Shown piece by piece: positions 27,168 to 35,772 of a stretch of 64,000 bases of DNA; within the stretch, counting starts at the first letter, position 1, and each line of letters opens with the position of its first letter. Source of the DNA: Streptomyces sp. HSG2 (GTDB taxonomy: Bacteria > Actinomycetota > Actinomycetes > Streptomycetales > Streptomycetaceae); the NCBI RefSeq assembly GCF_016598575.1, contig NZ_CP066801.1:3906001-3970000 (forward strand). The letters are read 5' to 3'. The translations under genes were made by a program, and so were the position numbers. The notes under the pieces were generated by a model that worked only from the letters and a program-made list of their open reading frames with translations, made no database searches and had not been told where the DNA came from.

Positions 27168-29512
27168 GTGACCCAATCGCGGTCATCGGCATGGCGGCGC
27201 GCCTACCCGACGCTGCGAACCTCAATGAGTTCTGGTCGAACCTTGTCGCCGGGCGCAACTCCATCCACCGCCTTTCCGAGGAACAACTGCTCACGGCGGG
27301 CGCGACCCGAGAAGATATCCAAAAGGCCGGCTATGTGCGGGCACGGCCTCTTCTGGACGACGTCTGGGGTATTGACCGCCGGTACTTCGGTATGTCGGAG
27401 AGAGAGTGCGTGGTACGCAACCCCCAGCACCGGCTCCTGCTCGAGCTCTGCTCCAGCGCCCTGCAGAACGCGGGATACGTGCCGGGATACGGCGGGGTGA
27501 TCGGCCTGTACGCGGGCTGCGCAAGTGACCGCTACGCGGAGGATCACCTGAGGGCCGACCCAGAACTGTTCTCGCTCGTGGGAGAGACCGGAATATCCCT
27601 CGCCAACAATCCCGACTACCTGACTTCCTTCGTCTCGTACCGACTCGGGCTGACCGGTCCCAGCATCCCCGTTCGCACGGCGTGCTCCTCCTCCCTGGTG
27701 GCCGTACACATGGCTGGCCAGGCGCTGCGAGCAGGCGAATGCGACATCGCGCTGGCGGGCGGTGTGGAGATTGAGATGCCTTACGGCCTGGGATATCGTC
27801 ACATACGCGGTGGAGTGGAATCCCCCGATGGGGTCTGCAGGCCTCTTGACGCCGGTGCCGGCGGCACCGTCTTCGGCAGTGGCGGCGGCGTGGTCGTCCT
27901 GAAACGCCTCGACGAAGCGTTGTCGGACGAGGACACGGTCTGGGGCCTCATCCGGGGGTCCGCAGTGAACAACGACGGATCGGAACGGGCGACATTCACC
28001 TCTCCGAGTGTGGAGGGGCAGCGACGGGTCATCGCCGAGGCCCTTGCCGTTGCGGGAGTCGACCCGGTCGACCTGTCGTACGTGGAGCTCCACGGAACAG
28101 CAACGCAGGTGGGTGACCCTGTCGAGGTCCAGGGACTGAACGATGCCCTCTGCGCGGTCGCCGACGGCGAACTGCCGACTGAAAGCTGCGTCATCGGCTC
28201 GGTAAAGTCCAACATCGGGCACCTCGGCCCCGCGGCTGGCGTAGCCGGCCTGATCAAGACGGTGTTGGCCATGACTCACGAGCTGATTCCGCCGACCGCC
28301 AACTTTCGCAGCCCAAACCCGTTGCTGGAGCTGGAGAAGACACCGTTTCGAGTGGCCGACCGATTGCTGACGTGGCCCCGCACCGATGCGGACCCACGCT
28401 TGGCGGGCGTCAGTTCCTTCGGCTTTGGGGGAACGAACGCACACGTCGTCCTGGAAGAGGGACCGCTGTCTCGTACACCTCGCAGCAACAGGCCCGGCGC
28501 TCAGGTGACCGGAGAGAGCGCCGAACCGGAGCTCCTGGTGTGGTCGGGATATGATGATCGTGATGAGGCTGGCATCCGGCAGCGCCTCGCGGCGGTGCTG
28601 GACGGACCGACACATCGTCTTGCCGATATCGCCTTCACCATGCAAGTGGGCCGGGATCCGCTTCCTGTACGTGCGGCACTTCGCTGCCGGAACTCGAAGC
28701 ACGCGGCGAGTACACTCGCGGACCCCGCTGCCGACCTGACGGCACGCAGCGACGGCACGATACGCCCAGTCGTCTTCGTCTTTCCCGATGCCACCAAGGC
28801 GGAGGATGGCGTCACCGAATGGTCCCGTCACATCGCTGACCGCCACAACGGCTTTGCGGCGTACATGGGGCAGTGCATCGACCTTTTCAGCAAGGAACTC
28901 GACCTCGATCTGGCCGAGGCCTGGCGCCGGGAACCCGCCCCGAGCCGTAGGCTCGTCAAGCAGCTGGCGGCGCTGCAGTTCTCCGCCGAGTACGCGCTGG
29001 GGCAGATGTTCACGGACCTGGGCGTACAGCCCGCCGCGACCATGGGCCATGGTGCCGGAACTTTGGTCGCGGCAACGGTATTCGGGGCGCTAAGCCTCCA
29101 GGACGCGGTGCGTATGCGATGCGGCGATATGGGCTTGGGGGCGGACAGCACGGTACGGCCCGCAGCGGAAGCGGTGCCACCGCTGCACGGGATCGACACC
29201 GCAAGCAGCGAACCCCTGCTCTGGCTGACCTGCGGATCGACCACAGGGGCAGAGACGCCGTGGCGGGACTTCGGGATCGACGGCACGGATCAGCAAGCAG
29301 CGGGCGTTCTGCACCACACGGACGGGTCCGAAGCCTGGGATGGGGTGCTCGACGCGCTCGCACGTGTGTGGGTGAACGGAACGGACGTGGCCTGGGAGGC
29401 TCTGCTCCGGCCCAGTGACGTGGGGCGCGTACCACTGCCGCACTACCCGTATGAGCGCCGTGAGTACGTGGCCCCACGACGGGCCGCAAACCCCTGCGGG
29501 AATCCGTCATGA
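27164..29512 (+). CDS. Type I PKS ketosynthase with degenerate acyltransferase remnant
   Basis: A 782-residue protein. The KS domain (residues 1 to about 430) has the full catalytic set: TACSSS (Cys near 173), HGTATQVGDP (His near 310) and KSNIGHLGPAAG (Lys/His near 350). The remaining about 300 residues look like an AT that has lost its function: the GHSxGE nucleophile site reads GHGAGT with no serine, the malonyl-selectivity region is missing, and only the post-AT linker (RVPLPHYPYERREYV) is recognisable. There is no ACP, KR or DH. An extender unit must come from a separate AT and carrier, or the KS does a non-standard condensation or transfer. It directly follows the NRPS (ATGA overlap) and overlaps the following kinase. 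Confidence 0.88.
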   Translation: MSDPIAVIGMAARLPDAANLNEFWSNLVAGRNSIHRLSEEQLLTAGATREDIQKAGYVRARPLLDDVWGIDRRYFGMSERECVVRNPQHRLLLELCSSALQNAGYVPGYGGVIGLYAGCASDRYAEDHLRADPELFSLVGETGISLANNPDYLTSFVSYRLGLTGPSIPVRTACSSSLVAVHMAGQALRAGECDIALAGGVEIEMPYGLGYRHIRGGVESPDGVCRPLDAGAGGTVFGSGGGVVVLKRLDEALSDEDTVWGLIRGSAVNNDGSERATFTSPSVEGQRRVIAEALAVAGVDPVDLSYVELHGTATQVGDPVEVQGLNDALCAVADGELPTESCVIGSVKSNIGHLGPAAGVAGLIKTVLAMTHELIPPTANFRSPNPLLELEKTPFRVADRLLTWPRTDADPRLAGVSSFGFGGTNAHVVLEEGPLSRTPRSNRPGAQVTGESAEPELLVWSGYDDRDEAGIRQRLAAVLDGPTHRLADIAFTMQVGRDPLPVRAALRCRNSKHAASTLADPAADLTARSDGTIRPVVFVFPDATKAEDGVTEWSRHIADRHNGFAAYMGQCIDLFSKELDLDLAEAWRREPAPSRRLVKQLAALQFSAEYALGQMFTDLGVQPAATMGHGAGTLVAATVFGALSLQDAVRMRCGDMGLGADSTVRPAAEAVPPLHGIDTASSEPLLWLTCGSTTGAETPWRDFGIDGTDQQAAGVLHHTDGSEAWDGVLDALARVWVNGTDVAWEALLRPSDVGRVPLPHYPYERREYVAPRRAANPCGNPS

Positions 29513-30672
29513 GCGCGCCGGCCCGAATGGAGCTGCGGGTCTGCGCTGCAGATCACGAGCGTCGGCAGTGGAGTACGGGTGACCTCCCACGGGTCCGGGT
29601 CGACGGCGGAACACAGGCCGCACCTTGGCAAATCGTCGAAGCCGTTCGTGAACAACTCGGCATAGACGTGGCGTTGCTGCGCGTCGCCGGGAGCGACACG
29701 GTCGAGGTCGAACTCTTGGAACCCGGGCCAGACAAGTCTGACACCCCCCACGCGTTCACCCCTCATGCCCCCTCGTGGCAACGCCCGGGCTGGTACGCGC
29801 GCGCGATGACGTTGGTCGACTGGCAGCTCGGCAGCCTGGGGTTCAACCGAAGCGGCCGACCCATGCAGATGCGGCACTGGGATGTCTCGGCCGTGCTGCG
29901 CATCGCCACGGACGCGTATCCCGTGTGGTTCAAGGCGGTACCAGCGGTCTTCGCGCACGAAGGTGCAGTCATGCACTGGGTAAGTCAGGTGGCCCCGCAG
30001 CACGTGCCCTCGGTACTGGCTTTCGGGGAAGCATGGCTTCTTACGAAGGAGATGCCTGCGGAGCAGCCGGAGCCGGCCGAGCCTGTGCTCCAGGCCATGG
30101 CGCGGATTCAGATGGCCTCGATCGGCCGTACCGATGAACTGCTAGCGCTCGGTTGTCCATACCGCGGACTCGGCACCGTCCCGGATGCCATCGCAGAGCT
30201 GTCCACACGCACCGACCTGCTCTCCATGGCGGAAATTCTCAGTCTTTCGTCTCGGCACTCGGATCTGAAAGCGGTGGTCGATTCGGTGGCCGACCTGGGG
30301 GTCCCCGACACGCTCGTGCACGGCGACATCCAGTCGGAGAACGCCCGCTGGACGGGAGAGACCTGGCTGATCATCGACTGGACAGACGCGTGCGTGGCAC
30401 ATCCCTTCGTTGAGCTGTCCCGCCCTTTGATGGATGCGAACGCCCGGGCACGTGTCCTCGCAAAGGAATGCTTCGCCGGCGCCTGGTCAGATGTCCTTTC
30501 TGAACCGGCCATCAAGGGCGCCCTGAGAGCTGCCCCGGTGATCGGTGCGGCACACCAGCTCGAGACATATCGGCTGATGGTCGACTCGATCGGAGCGCAT
30601 CCGGAGCTAGTACGGCTGCTCCACCTATGGGTGTCACGCCTAGTCGACGCTCTCAAGTCTGTATACCTGTGA
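29509..30672 (+). CDS. APH-fold small-molecule kinase (possible cyclitol kinase)
   Basis: A 387-residue protein. The C-terminal half has a canonical APH catalytic loop LVHGDIQSENARW (His/Asp near residues 271-273) and metal site IIDWTDACVAHPF (Asp near 290). The N-terminal 110 residues are not typical of resistance kinases. Translational coupling with the PKS gene (ATGA) makes it a pathway enzyme. In streptidine synthesis a StrN-type kinase phosphorylates scyllo-inosamine before amidino transfer; this gene and the phosphatase at 16749 could play the matching on/off roles. Resistance by phosphorylation is the alternative. Confidence 0.78.
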   Translation: MSAPARMELRVCAADHERRQWSTGDLPRVRVDGGTQAAPWQIVEAVREQLGIDVALLRVAGSDTVEVELLEPGPDKSDTPHAFTPHAPSWQRPGWYARAMTLVDWQLGSLGFNRSGRPMQMRHWDVSAVLRIATDAYPVWFKAVPAVFAHEGAVMHWVSQVAPQHVPSVLAFGEAWLLTKEMPAEQPEPAEPVLQAMARIQMASIGRTDELLALGCPYRGLGTVPDAIAELSTRTDLLSMAEILSLSSRHSDLKAVVDSVADLGVPDTLVHGDIQSENARWTGETWLIIDWTDACVAHPFVELSRPLMDANARARVLAKECFAGAWSDVLSEPAIKGALRAAPVIGAAHQLETYRLMVDSIGAHPELVRLLHLWVSRLVDALKSVYL

Positions 30673-30685
30673 TGGGGCTTTAACC

Positions 30686-31459
30686 ATGACATTTGCACAG
30701 AGTTTTGCCTGGTGGTCTTTTGCGGAGGCTCCCCAGCAGGTCCCAGACCTGCTGGCACGTGCAGCCCAGGTAGGCATGAAGGGTGTGGACTTCCTACCGC
30801 GGGACCTCTGGCCGCAGGCGCGCGATCTGGGGCTGGAACTGGTTGTCATCGACGGGCATGAATCCATCGAAACGGGTTTCAACGATCCTGCCCAGCACGC
30901 CAGCCTCAGCGACCAAGTGCGCCGCTCTATCGAGCTGGCCCATGTGGAAGGGGTGCACCATCTCTCTGTCATGTCGGGCGACGTGGTCGCTCTGGATGAC
31001 GAGCAGGCCGTCGCTGTATGTGCCGAGGCGCTCGCCCCGCTGGCCGAGGAAGCGGAGCAAGCCGGTGTCGGATTGCTCCTCGAGCCCTTGAACACCAAGG
31101 TCGATCACCCGAAGCACCAATGCAATTCCACGAACTGGGCCGCAGCCGTCGTCGACCGAGTGGGAACGGGGAGCCTCAAAATTCTATACGACGTCTATCA
31201 TATGCAGCTCATGGAAGGCGACCTGCTGCGCACCATCGATGCCAACTTCGATCGCATCGGCCATTTCCACACGGCTGGTGTGCCGGGGCGTCAGGAACTC
31301 GACTGCCATCAGGAAGTCAACTGGAATGCGATTTCCGAGGCTTTGCGAGCGCGCGGTTATAAGGGATTCGTCGGACATGAGTTCATTCCCCGCGAGGATC
31401 CTGTGCACGCGCTCCGGCAGGCTTTCGAAATATTTCACGTCCAACCGGCATCCGAATGA
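30686..31459 (+). CDS. Hydroxypyruvate-isomerase-like TIM-barrel protein
   Basis: A 257-residue protein of the xylose-isomerase-like/hydroxypyruvate isomerase family. Signature pieces are QSFAWWSF at the N-terminus, LLLEPLNTKVDHP (metal Glu), KILYDVYHMQ (metal Asp/His), HFHTAGVPGRQE and FVGHEFIP (metal Glu). Family enzymes interconvert hydroxypyruvate and tartronate semialdehyde or epimerise keto-sugars. In the cluster it could act on a three-carbon precursor for the assembly line or on the cyclitol; neither can be chosen from sequence. It starts 14 nt after the kinase gene and overlaps the next frame. Confidence 0.82.
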   Translation: MTFAQSFAWWSFAEAPQQVPDLLARAAQVGMKGVDFLPRDLWPQARDLGLELVVIDGHESIETGFNDPAQHASLSDQVRRSIELAHVEGVHHLSVMSGDVVALDDEQAVAVCAEALAPLAEEAEQAGVGLLLEPLNTKVDHPKHQCNSTNWAAAVVDRVGTGSLKILYDVYHMQLMEGDLLRTIDANFDRIGHFHTAGVPGRQELDCHQEVNWNAISEALRARGYKGFVGHEFIPREDPVHALRQAFEIFHVQPASE

Positions 31460-31476
31460 CTGTGAGGAGGATCAGC

Positions 31477-33024
31477 ATGCCCGTCGATGAGAACCTGCCG
31501 TCCCATTGCCAGACCCTGATCGTGGGGGGAGGGCTCGCCGGGCTCGAGCTGGCGAAGGAACTGTCCCGGCAGGGTGTGAGGGACACTCTGGTGCTGGAGG
31601 CCGGACCGGTCGGTGACCCGAGGCACGTGAACTACCTCAACCCGCCAGAGGAGGCGCTGCGGATGTGGCTCGACTCCGCGGCCGATCCATACTTCCGTCA
31701 GCCGTGGAGTTCCGCGACTCCACCGCACTACCGGGGTACCTCCGGGGTGCGCCGACGACTCGGCGGACGCTCCCTCTATTGGTACGGCGTGATGCTTCCT
31801 TTGGAGGACTGGGCGCTGGCCGAGCCTTGGTGGCCCGCCCAGATCATTTCCGACCTCCGCGATTCCTGGCAGGGAGGGCCGGGACTGTACCAGCGCATCG
31901 GCACCTTGCTGAGTGAGTGGCAGCAGACGACCGGCGCACAGCCGGTTAACGGGACCGCGGAGGCTGTGGCCGAGGGAATCAGGACCGGTGAGACACGATG
32001 GCTGGCCACGCCTCTCGCCAGGATCACGGATGCCGGTGACCTGGAGGCCGAGCGGTGGCGTGCCTACACGCCGGTCGAACACTGGTGGGACGCGGATTCT
32101 GGTGCTCGTCGTGTCCCTCTGCCAGGCGTGCGCCTCTGCACCGACGTAGAGGTGACCAACGTGGTGGTGCGTGACGGCCTGGCACGTGGCGTCGTCGCAC
32201 GGGTCGGCGAGTCGGGGGAGGAGGTGGAAATCGCTTCCGACCGCGTCGTGTTGTGCGCCGGGACCCTGGAGACAAGCCGGCTGGCGATCCAGGCGCTGTA
32301 CCGTGCGACCGAGCCGGGTTCTGCCCGCTTGACGGGGCTGGCCGACCATATCGTGCAGGGGGTCTCCCTTCGGCTCGAAGGGGATTCCGCTCAGCGTGTA
32401 CTCAAAGAAGTCCCGCCCGGATCATACTTTTCGCCCGGCGTTGCGGAAGCCAGATCTAATATGTTTCTGGACGTGCATCGTCTGGCTCACGATGCGGCGG
32501 TGTTGGAGATACGGGCGATGGGTGAACAGATGCCCAGTCCTGACAGCTACGTCGAATGCATACCTGCGGGAGCATTCCCGTGGGAGATGTCGGTTTACTC
32601 TGTGCCGTCGGCTGTCGACCGGGACCTCATCAACGCTCAGCAGCACCTCCTGAGCGCCGTCTATGAGGAGCTTTGTGAGCTGAGCGGTACAGCGCCAGTC
32701 GAGCTTCTTTTCAGTAGCTACGATGAACCGGAGTGCAATAATTCCGTAGTCCTTCCGGAATTTGTGCGATCTCTTGTTCCTGGTCGACCGGTCACATGGG
32801 CGAACTCCCTGGGAACCGAAGATCATGAAGGTGGTACGCTGCCTCTTGGCCGGCTTCTGGGCGAGGACCAGCAGTTTCGGGGGATCCGAGGTCTCTTTGC
32901 CGCTGGGCCAGTCGTGTTTCCCCGATTGGGCGCGGCCAACCCCTCGCTCACCACCCTCGCCCTCGTACACCGTCTTGCTGTGACACTGGCGCTGCCGAAG
33001 GAACGGGGGTGCGCGGAGTGGTAG
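31477..33024 (+). CDS. GMC-like FAD-dependent oxidoreductase
   Basis: About 515 residues. The Rossmann motif is IVGGGLAGLELAKEL (residues 15-29), followed by a GTSGVRRRLGGRSLYWYG segment resembling the flavin-loop region of GMC oxidoreductases and a C-terminal LFAAGPVVFPRLGAANPSL, a variant of the GMC closing motif (normally ...NPxxT). The start is ATG 31477 because GAGGAGG lies 6 nt upstream; ATG 31456 would overlap the previous stop. GMC-like enzymes oxidise alcohols to aldehydes or ketones, as NeoG/BtrQ do in aminoglycoside synthesis. The active-site His was not identified with confidence. Confidence 0.78.
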   Translation: MPVDENLPSHCQTLIVGGGLAGLELAKELSRQGVRDTLVLEAGPVGDPRHVNYLNPPEEALRMWLDSAADPYFRQPWSSATPPHYRGTSGVRRRLGGRSLYWYGVMLPLEDWALAEPWWPAQIISDLRDSWQGGPGLYQRIGTLLSEWQQTTGAQPVNGTAEAVAEGIRTGETRWLATPLARITDAGDLEAERWRAYTPVEHWWDADSGARRVPLPGVRLCTDVEVTNVVVRDGLARGVVARVGESGEEVEIASDRVVLCAGTLETSRLAIQALYRATEPGSARLTGLADHIVQGVSLRLEGDSAQRVLKEVPPGSYFSPGVAEARSNMFLDVHRLAHDAAVLEIRAMGEQMPSPDSYVECIPAGAFPWEMSVYSVPSAVDRDLINAQQHLLSAVYEELCELSGTAPVELLFSSYDEPECNNSVVLPEFVRSLVPGRPVTWANSLGTEDHEGGTLPLGRLLGEDQQFRGIRGLFAAGPVVFPRLGAANPSLTTLALVHRLAVTLALPKERGCAEW

Positions 33025-33707
33025 TGGTTGATCGGAGTGCAGTGCACCAGGAATTCCGCGCCATGATGCTGAGCGGCACGTTTCCCTGCCTCGGCGGCGC
33101 ATCGGCTATCAGGCGTGGCCAGTATCGCTTTGGGTGGTATCCACGGCTGGGGTCGGCTGAGGCGGTGTCGAGCTGCGCCGAGGATCTAACACGGTTCGTG
33201 GTCGATTTTCCCGAGTCGGCCCATCCAGTGGCTGTGCACGTTGCTGTGTTCGACGGTCCAGGTGGGCTCGGTGAAGAGGAATTCGAACTGCTTCTCTGGC
33301 GCCAGTTGGCATGTATGCGGCTGGCTGACGAGGCGGGCGGATGTGCCGGTGGTCCGGCGAGTGCAGAATTGAGTGACGAACTGGCGGACCCCGGATTCTT
33401 CTTCGGGCACCGGAACTTCTTTGTGGTAGGTATGCACTCCGGGTCATCTCGCAAGGCGCGCACCTTCCCCTGGCCGGCATTGATCTTCAATTCTCTCTCA
33501 CACATGGGGCCGTTGCAGCAAGTGGGCAGCTATGTCTCGATGCAGGAGAAGATCCGGTTGCGGGACCGTCGCCTGCAGGGCTCAATCAATCCTTCGCTGT
33601 CCAGCCCTCGCGTCGCCCAGTTCTCCGGACGAGCGGTCACTTCGGACTGGAAGTGTCCCGTGGATCTGACGGAAGAGAGGCCAGGTCATGACCACGAGCG
33701 CCGGTGA
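33009..33707 (+). CDS. YqcI/YcgG-family (GntA-like) heme N-hydroxylase
   Basis: About 232 residues with several unmistakable blocks of the YqcI/YcgG family: FPCLGGASAIRRGQYRFGWY, EFELLLWRQL, NFFVVGMHSGSSRKARTF, RLQGSINP and SGRAVTSDWKCP. A characterised member, GntA from guanitoxin biosynthesis, is a heme-dependent enzyme that N-hydroxylates a guanidine. Together with the amidinotransferase in this cluster, that points to an N-hydroxyguanidine in the product. The exact start among GTG 33009, 33018 and 33024 is unsure; all are near the stop of the preceding gene. It overlaps the next gene by 20 nt. Confidence 0.85.
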   Translation: MRGVVVVDRSAVHQEFRAMMLSGTFPCLGGASAIRRGQYRFGWYPRLGSAEAVSSCAEDLTRFVVDFPESAHPVAVHVAVFDGPGGLGEEEFELLLWRQLACMRLADEAGGCAGGPASAELSDELADPGFFFGHRNFFVVGMHSGSSRKARTFPWPALIFNSLSHMGPLQQVGSYVSMQEKIRLRDRRLQGSINPSLSSPRVAQFSGRAVTSDWKCPVDLTEERPGHDHERR

Positions 33708-34650
33708 CCGGTCGGGTATCAAGATCGTGCAGGTGAGTGTCGGTGAAGCCCTGGAGCGCGACTGGAGTGATCCGTCACTGGACATCGACATCGTCAAGGT
33801 GCGGCTCACCACACTCGAGCACCAGCGGGAGCTCGAGGCTGCGGGTTTCCTCGTCAAGCCGACCTGGGTGAACTGGATCGCCCCGCTCCTGGATTCGGAG
33901 TCGGACTTTTTGGAGCGACTTCACTTCAAGGAGAGGCAAAGCATCCGTCAGGCTAGGTGTGGTGCGGAGGCGAAGGGAATCAAATGGGTCACCCTCCCAG
34001 AAGTCACCAGCAGTGATCTTGAGGCATTTCTGGAGCTCTACGACCGGCAGGTGGCGCGCATGGTGCGGGGAGTTAACTACGCGCGCCGTCAGCAGCGCCA
34101 GATGCTGCGCAATCTCGACTCTCTCCTCGCGGTCTACGCCTACGCCGACGACGGTCTCGTAGGCGGATGCCTGGGCTGGTTGCGCCCCGATCAGTCGATG
34201 GTGCAGCTCAGGTTCTCCGCTTTCGAGGATTCCGCTCGTCAGGGAATGCTGTCCCGTGTGGTCTACATGGCCGTGCTGGACGCGGCGAGGAGCCGGGGCT
34301 TCACCTGGGGATCTCTGGGGAATGACCCATCCTTGTTCGGACACACGGCACAACCCGGTCTGTTTCGGTTCAAGGCCCGTCTCGGATTCACGCCGATTCC
34401 CACGCAGGCCATCCCGCCGCAGGTCACCGGGGACGAAGCCGAGCTGGTCGTGCGTATGAGCACGCTGGCCGATCCCTCCATCTCGCTGGCCTACGACGGT
34501 GACAAGCCGGCCGCCGGCAGCGACGGGCTCCCTAAGGCCATACCTCTTCGTGCTGTGCAGTACTCCAGCAGTGAAGAGTCGCCGCAGAGCTCTTGGCTCT
34601 CGAGTTGTCCCATCTCTGTGGAGTGCCGGCGGATTGCCGCTTCCAGCTGA
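33688..34650 (+). CDS. FemAB/BioF2-like GNAT-fold acyl or aminoacyl transferase
   Basis: A 320-residue protein whose central region (LHFKERQSIRQARCGAEA, then a YDRQVARMVRG helix, VGGCLGWLRPDQSMVQL and FTWGSLGNDPSLFGH, and LFRFKARLGF near the end) matches the double-GNAT FemAB/BioF2-like acetyltransferase group. FemAB relatives in peptide antibiotic pathways attach an amino acid from aminoacyl-tRNA to an amine; others use acyl-CoA. The last 45 residues are low-complexity and may have drifted. It is the last recognisable gene of the cluster, and no thioesterase follows, so it may make one of the final amide bonds. Confidence 0.72.
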   Translation: MTTSAGDRSGIKIVQVSVGEALERDWSDPSLDIDIVKVRLTTLEHQRELEAAGFLVKPTWVNWIAPLLDSESDFLERLHFKERQSIRQARCGAEAKGIKWVTLPEVTSSDLEAFLELYDRQVARMVRGVNYARRQQRQMLRNLDSLLAVYAYADDGLVGGCLGWLRPDQSMVQLRFSAFEDSARQGMLSRVVYMAVLDAARSRGFTWGSLGNDPSLFGHTAQPGLFRFKARLGFTPIPTQAIPPQVTGDEAELVVRMSTLADPSISLAYDGDKPAAGSDGLPKAIPLRAVQYSSSEESPQSSWLSSCPISVECRRIAASS

Positions 34651-34746
34651 TCCCTCCCGGTCTCGCCGCGGCCCCGTTGTGGTTGCGTACGCCCATGGTC
34701 TGCGCGGCAAGGACGACTTGCACGAGGGAGCCGAGGCAGTACGGCT

Positions 34747-35331
34747 TTGCGGTGGATCCCGCGGATGCTTCGGGCTCGTCTGTCGGTGAAGCCGCTTCGG
34801 GAGATCGACGTGCCGGTGTCGGCTGACCCGGGAAGGGTACGGGTGCGGGCAGAGGGCGGGCGGCTGCTGGTCGCCTGGGTCGAGGGAGGCATGTATCCGC
34901 GGTGGTCGCACGCGGTGGACGTGGCGACCGGCGGAGTCACCTCGTACAAGGAACCCGACCGGCTGCTGCCCCAATGCGAGCGGGACGTTGCCTGCTCCGA
35001 CAGTCGCGTCATGGCGGCCAGTGCCGACGGGCCGATCGTGGCCATGGGCGGGGGGAGGCTTCGGCACGCCCGGCGGCTGGTTCAGTGATGACGTCCGACC
35101 CGACGGCGTGGACGCGAGGACGGGCCTCCTTGGTACCTGGAGCGGCGACGTGTACGGCGTAGGGGACGGCCGATTTTCGTCCGGTGGGAGGGGGGCGGAA
35201 AGTACGGGGCGGGCGTCGGTCCGGTCTGGTCGGTGCATGATCTAGGTACGGGCAGGATCCAGGCCCGGGCGGAGTGCGGATACGACGGGGCGAGGCAGTT
35301 CGATGTGGCCCGTGACTATCCAGTGGTCACC
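34747..35331 (+). pseudogene. Decayed hypothetical gene with repeated beta-strand-like segments
   Basis: Protein-like sequence continues across at least two frameshifts: PLREIDVPVSADPGRVRVR and WSHAVDVATGGVTSYKEPD in the first frame, then TPGGWFSDDVRPDGVDARTG after about 35050, then GPVWSVHDLGTGRIQARAE after about 35190. The repeated W-S-x-D/H-x-x-TG pattern resembles blades of a beta-propeller. The final TGA is formed by the first bases of the IS3 element, so the gene is also truncated there. The original function is unknown and it is probably not part of the cluster. Confidence 0.55.
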
Positions 35332-35403
35332 TGAGCTGCACTGGTTCTCGTGGAGTCCTTGAAGCTTGGGTTACGCTTCCAGGCGTAAGGAGAACCACGA
35401 GCA

Positions 35404-35715
35404 ATGCCAGCACCCCGTAAATATCCTGATGAGCTGCGTGAGCGCGCGGTGCGCGAGGTCCGCTCGAGCGGACGTCCCATCGCGCACGTCGCCCGCGACC
35501 TTGGCATCCACAAGGAGGCCCTGCGCGGCTGGGTCCGCCAGGCCGAGGCGGACGCCGGTGAACGCGACGACCGGCTGACGACTGCCGAGCGCGAGGAGTT
35601 GAAGGAACTCCGAAAGGAGAATGCCGAGTTGAGGCGGGCCAACGAAATCCTGAAGGCCGCCTCGGTGTTTTTTGCCCAGGAGATCGACCGTCCCCGGACG
35701 AGGCCGAGCAGGTGA
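35404..35715 (+). CDS. IS3-family OrfA (transposase HTH subunit)
   Basis: A 103-residue protein with the IS3 OrfA pattern: YPDELRERAVREV, a helix-turn-helix around HVARDLGIHKEALRGWVRQ, and a leucine-zipper-like coiled coil ELKELRKENAELRRANEILKA. It ends a little after a T6G run, where the frame normally changes to orfB. It binds the element ends and supplies the N-terminus of the OrfAB transposase. It follows an AAGGAGAA ribosome site. Confidence 0.9.
   Translation: MPAPRKYPDELRERAVREVRSSGRPIAHVARDLGIHKEALRGWVRQAEADAGERDDRLTTAEREELKELRKENAELRRANEILKAASVFFAQEIDRPRTRPSR
35668..35674 (+). other. Likely -1 frameshift signal (TTTTTTG) for OrfAB
   Basis: Six T and a G lie just before the orfA stop. 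orfB is in the -1 frame relative to orfA, so slippage here would make the OrfAB fusion, as is usual for IS3 elements. With orfB interrupted, the fusion is no longer productive. Confidence 0.5.
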
Positions 35716-35772
35716 TCGACCACCTGCGCGACAAGGGCCTCGGGGTCGATCCCGTCTGCCGGGTGCTGGACC

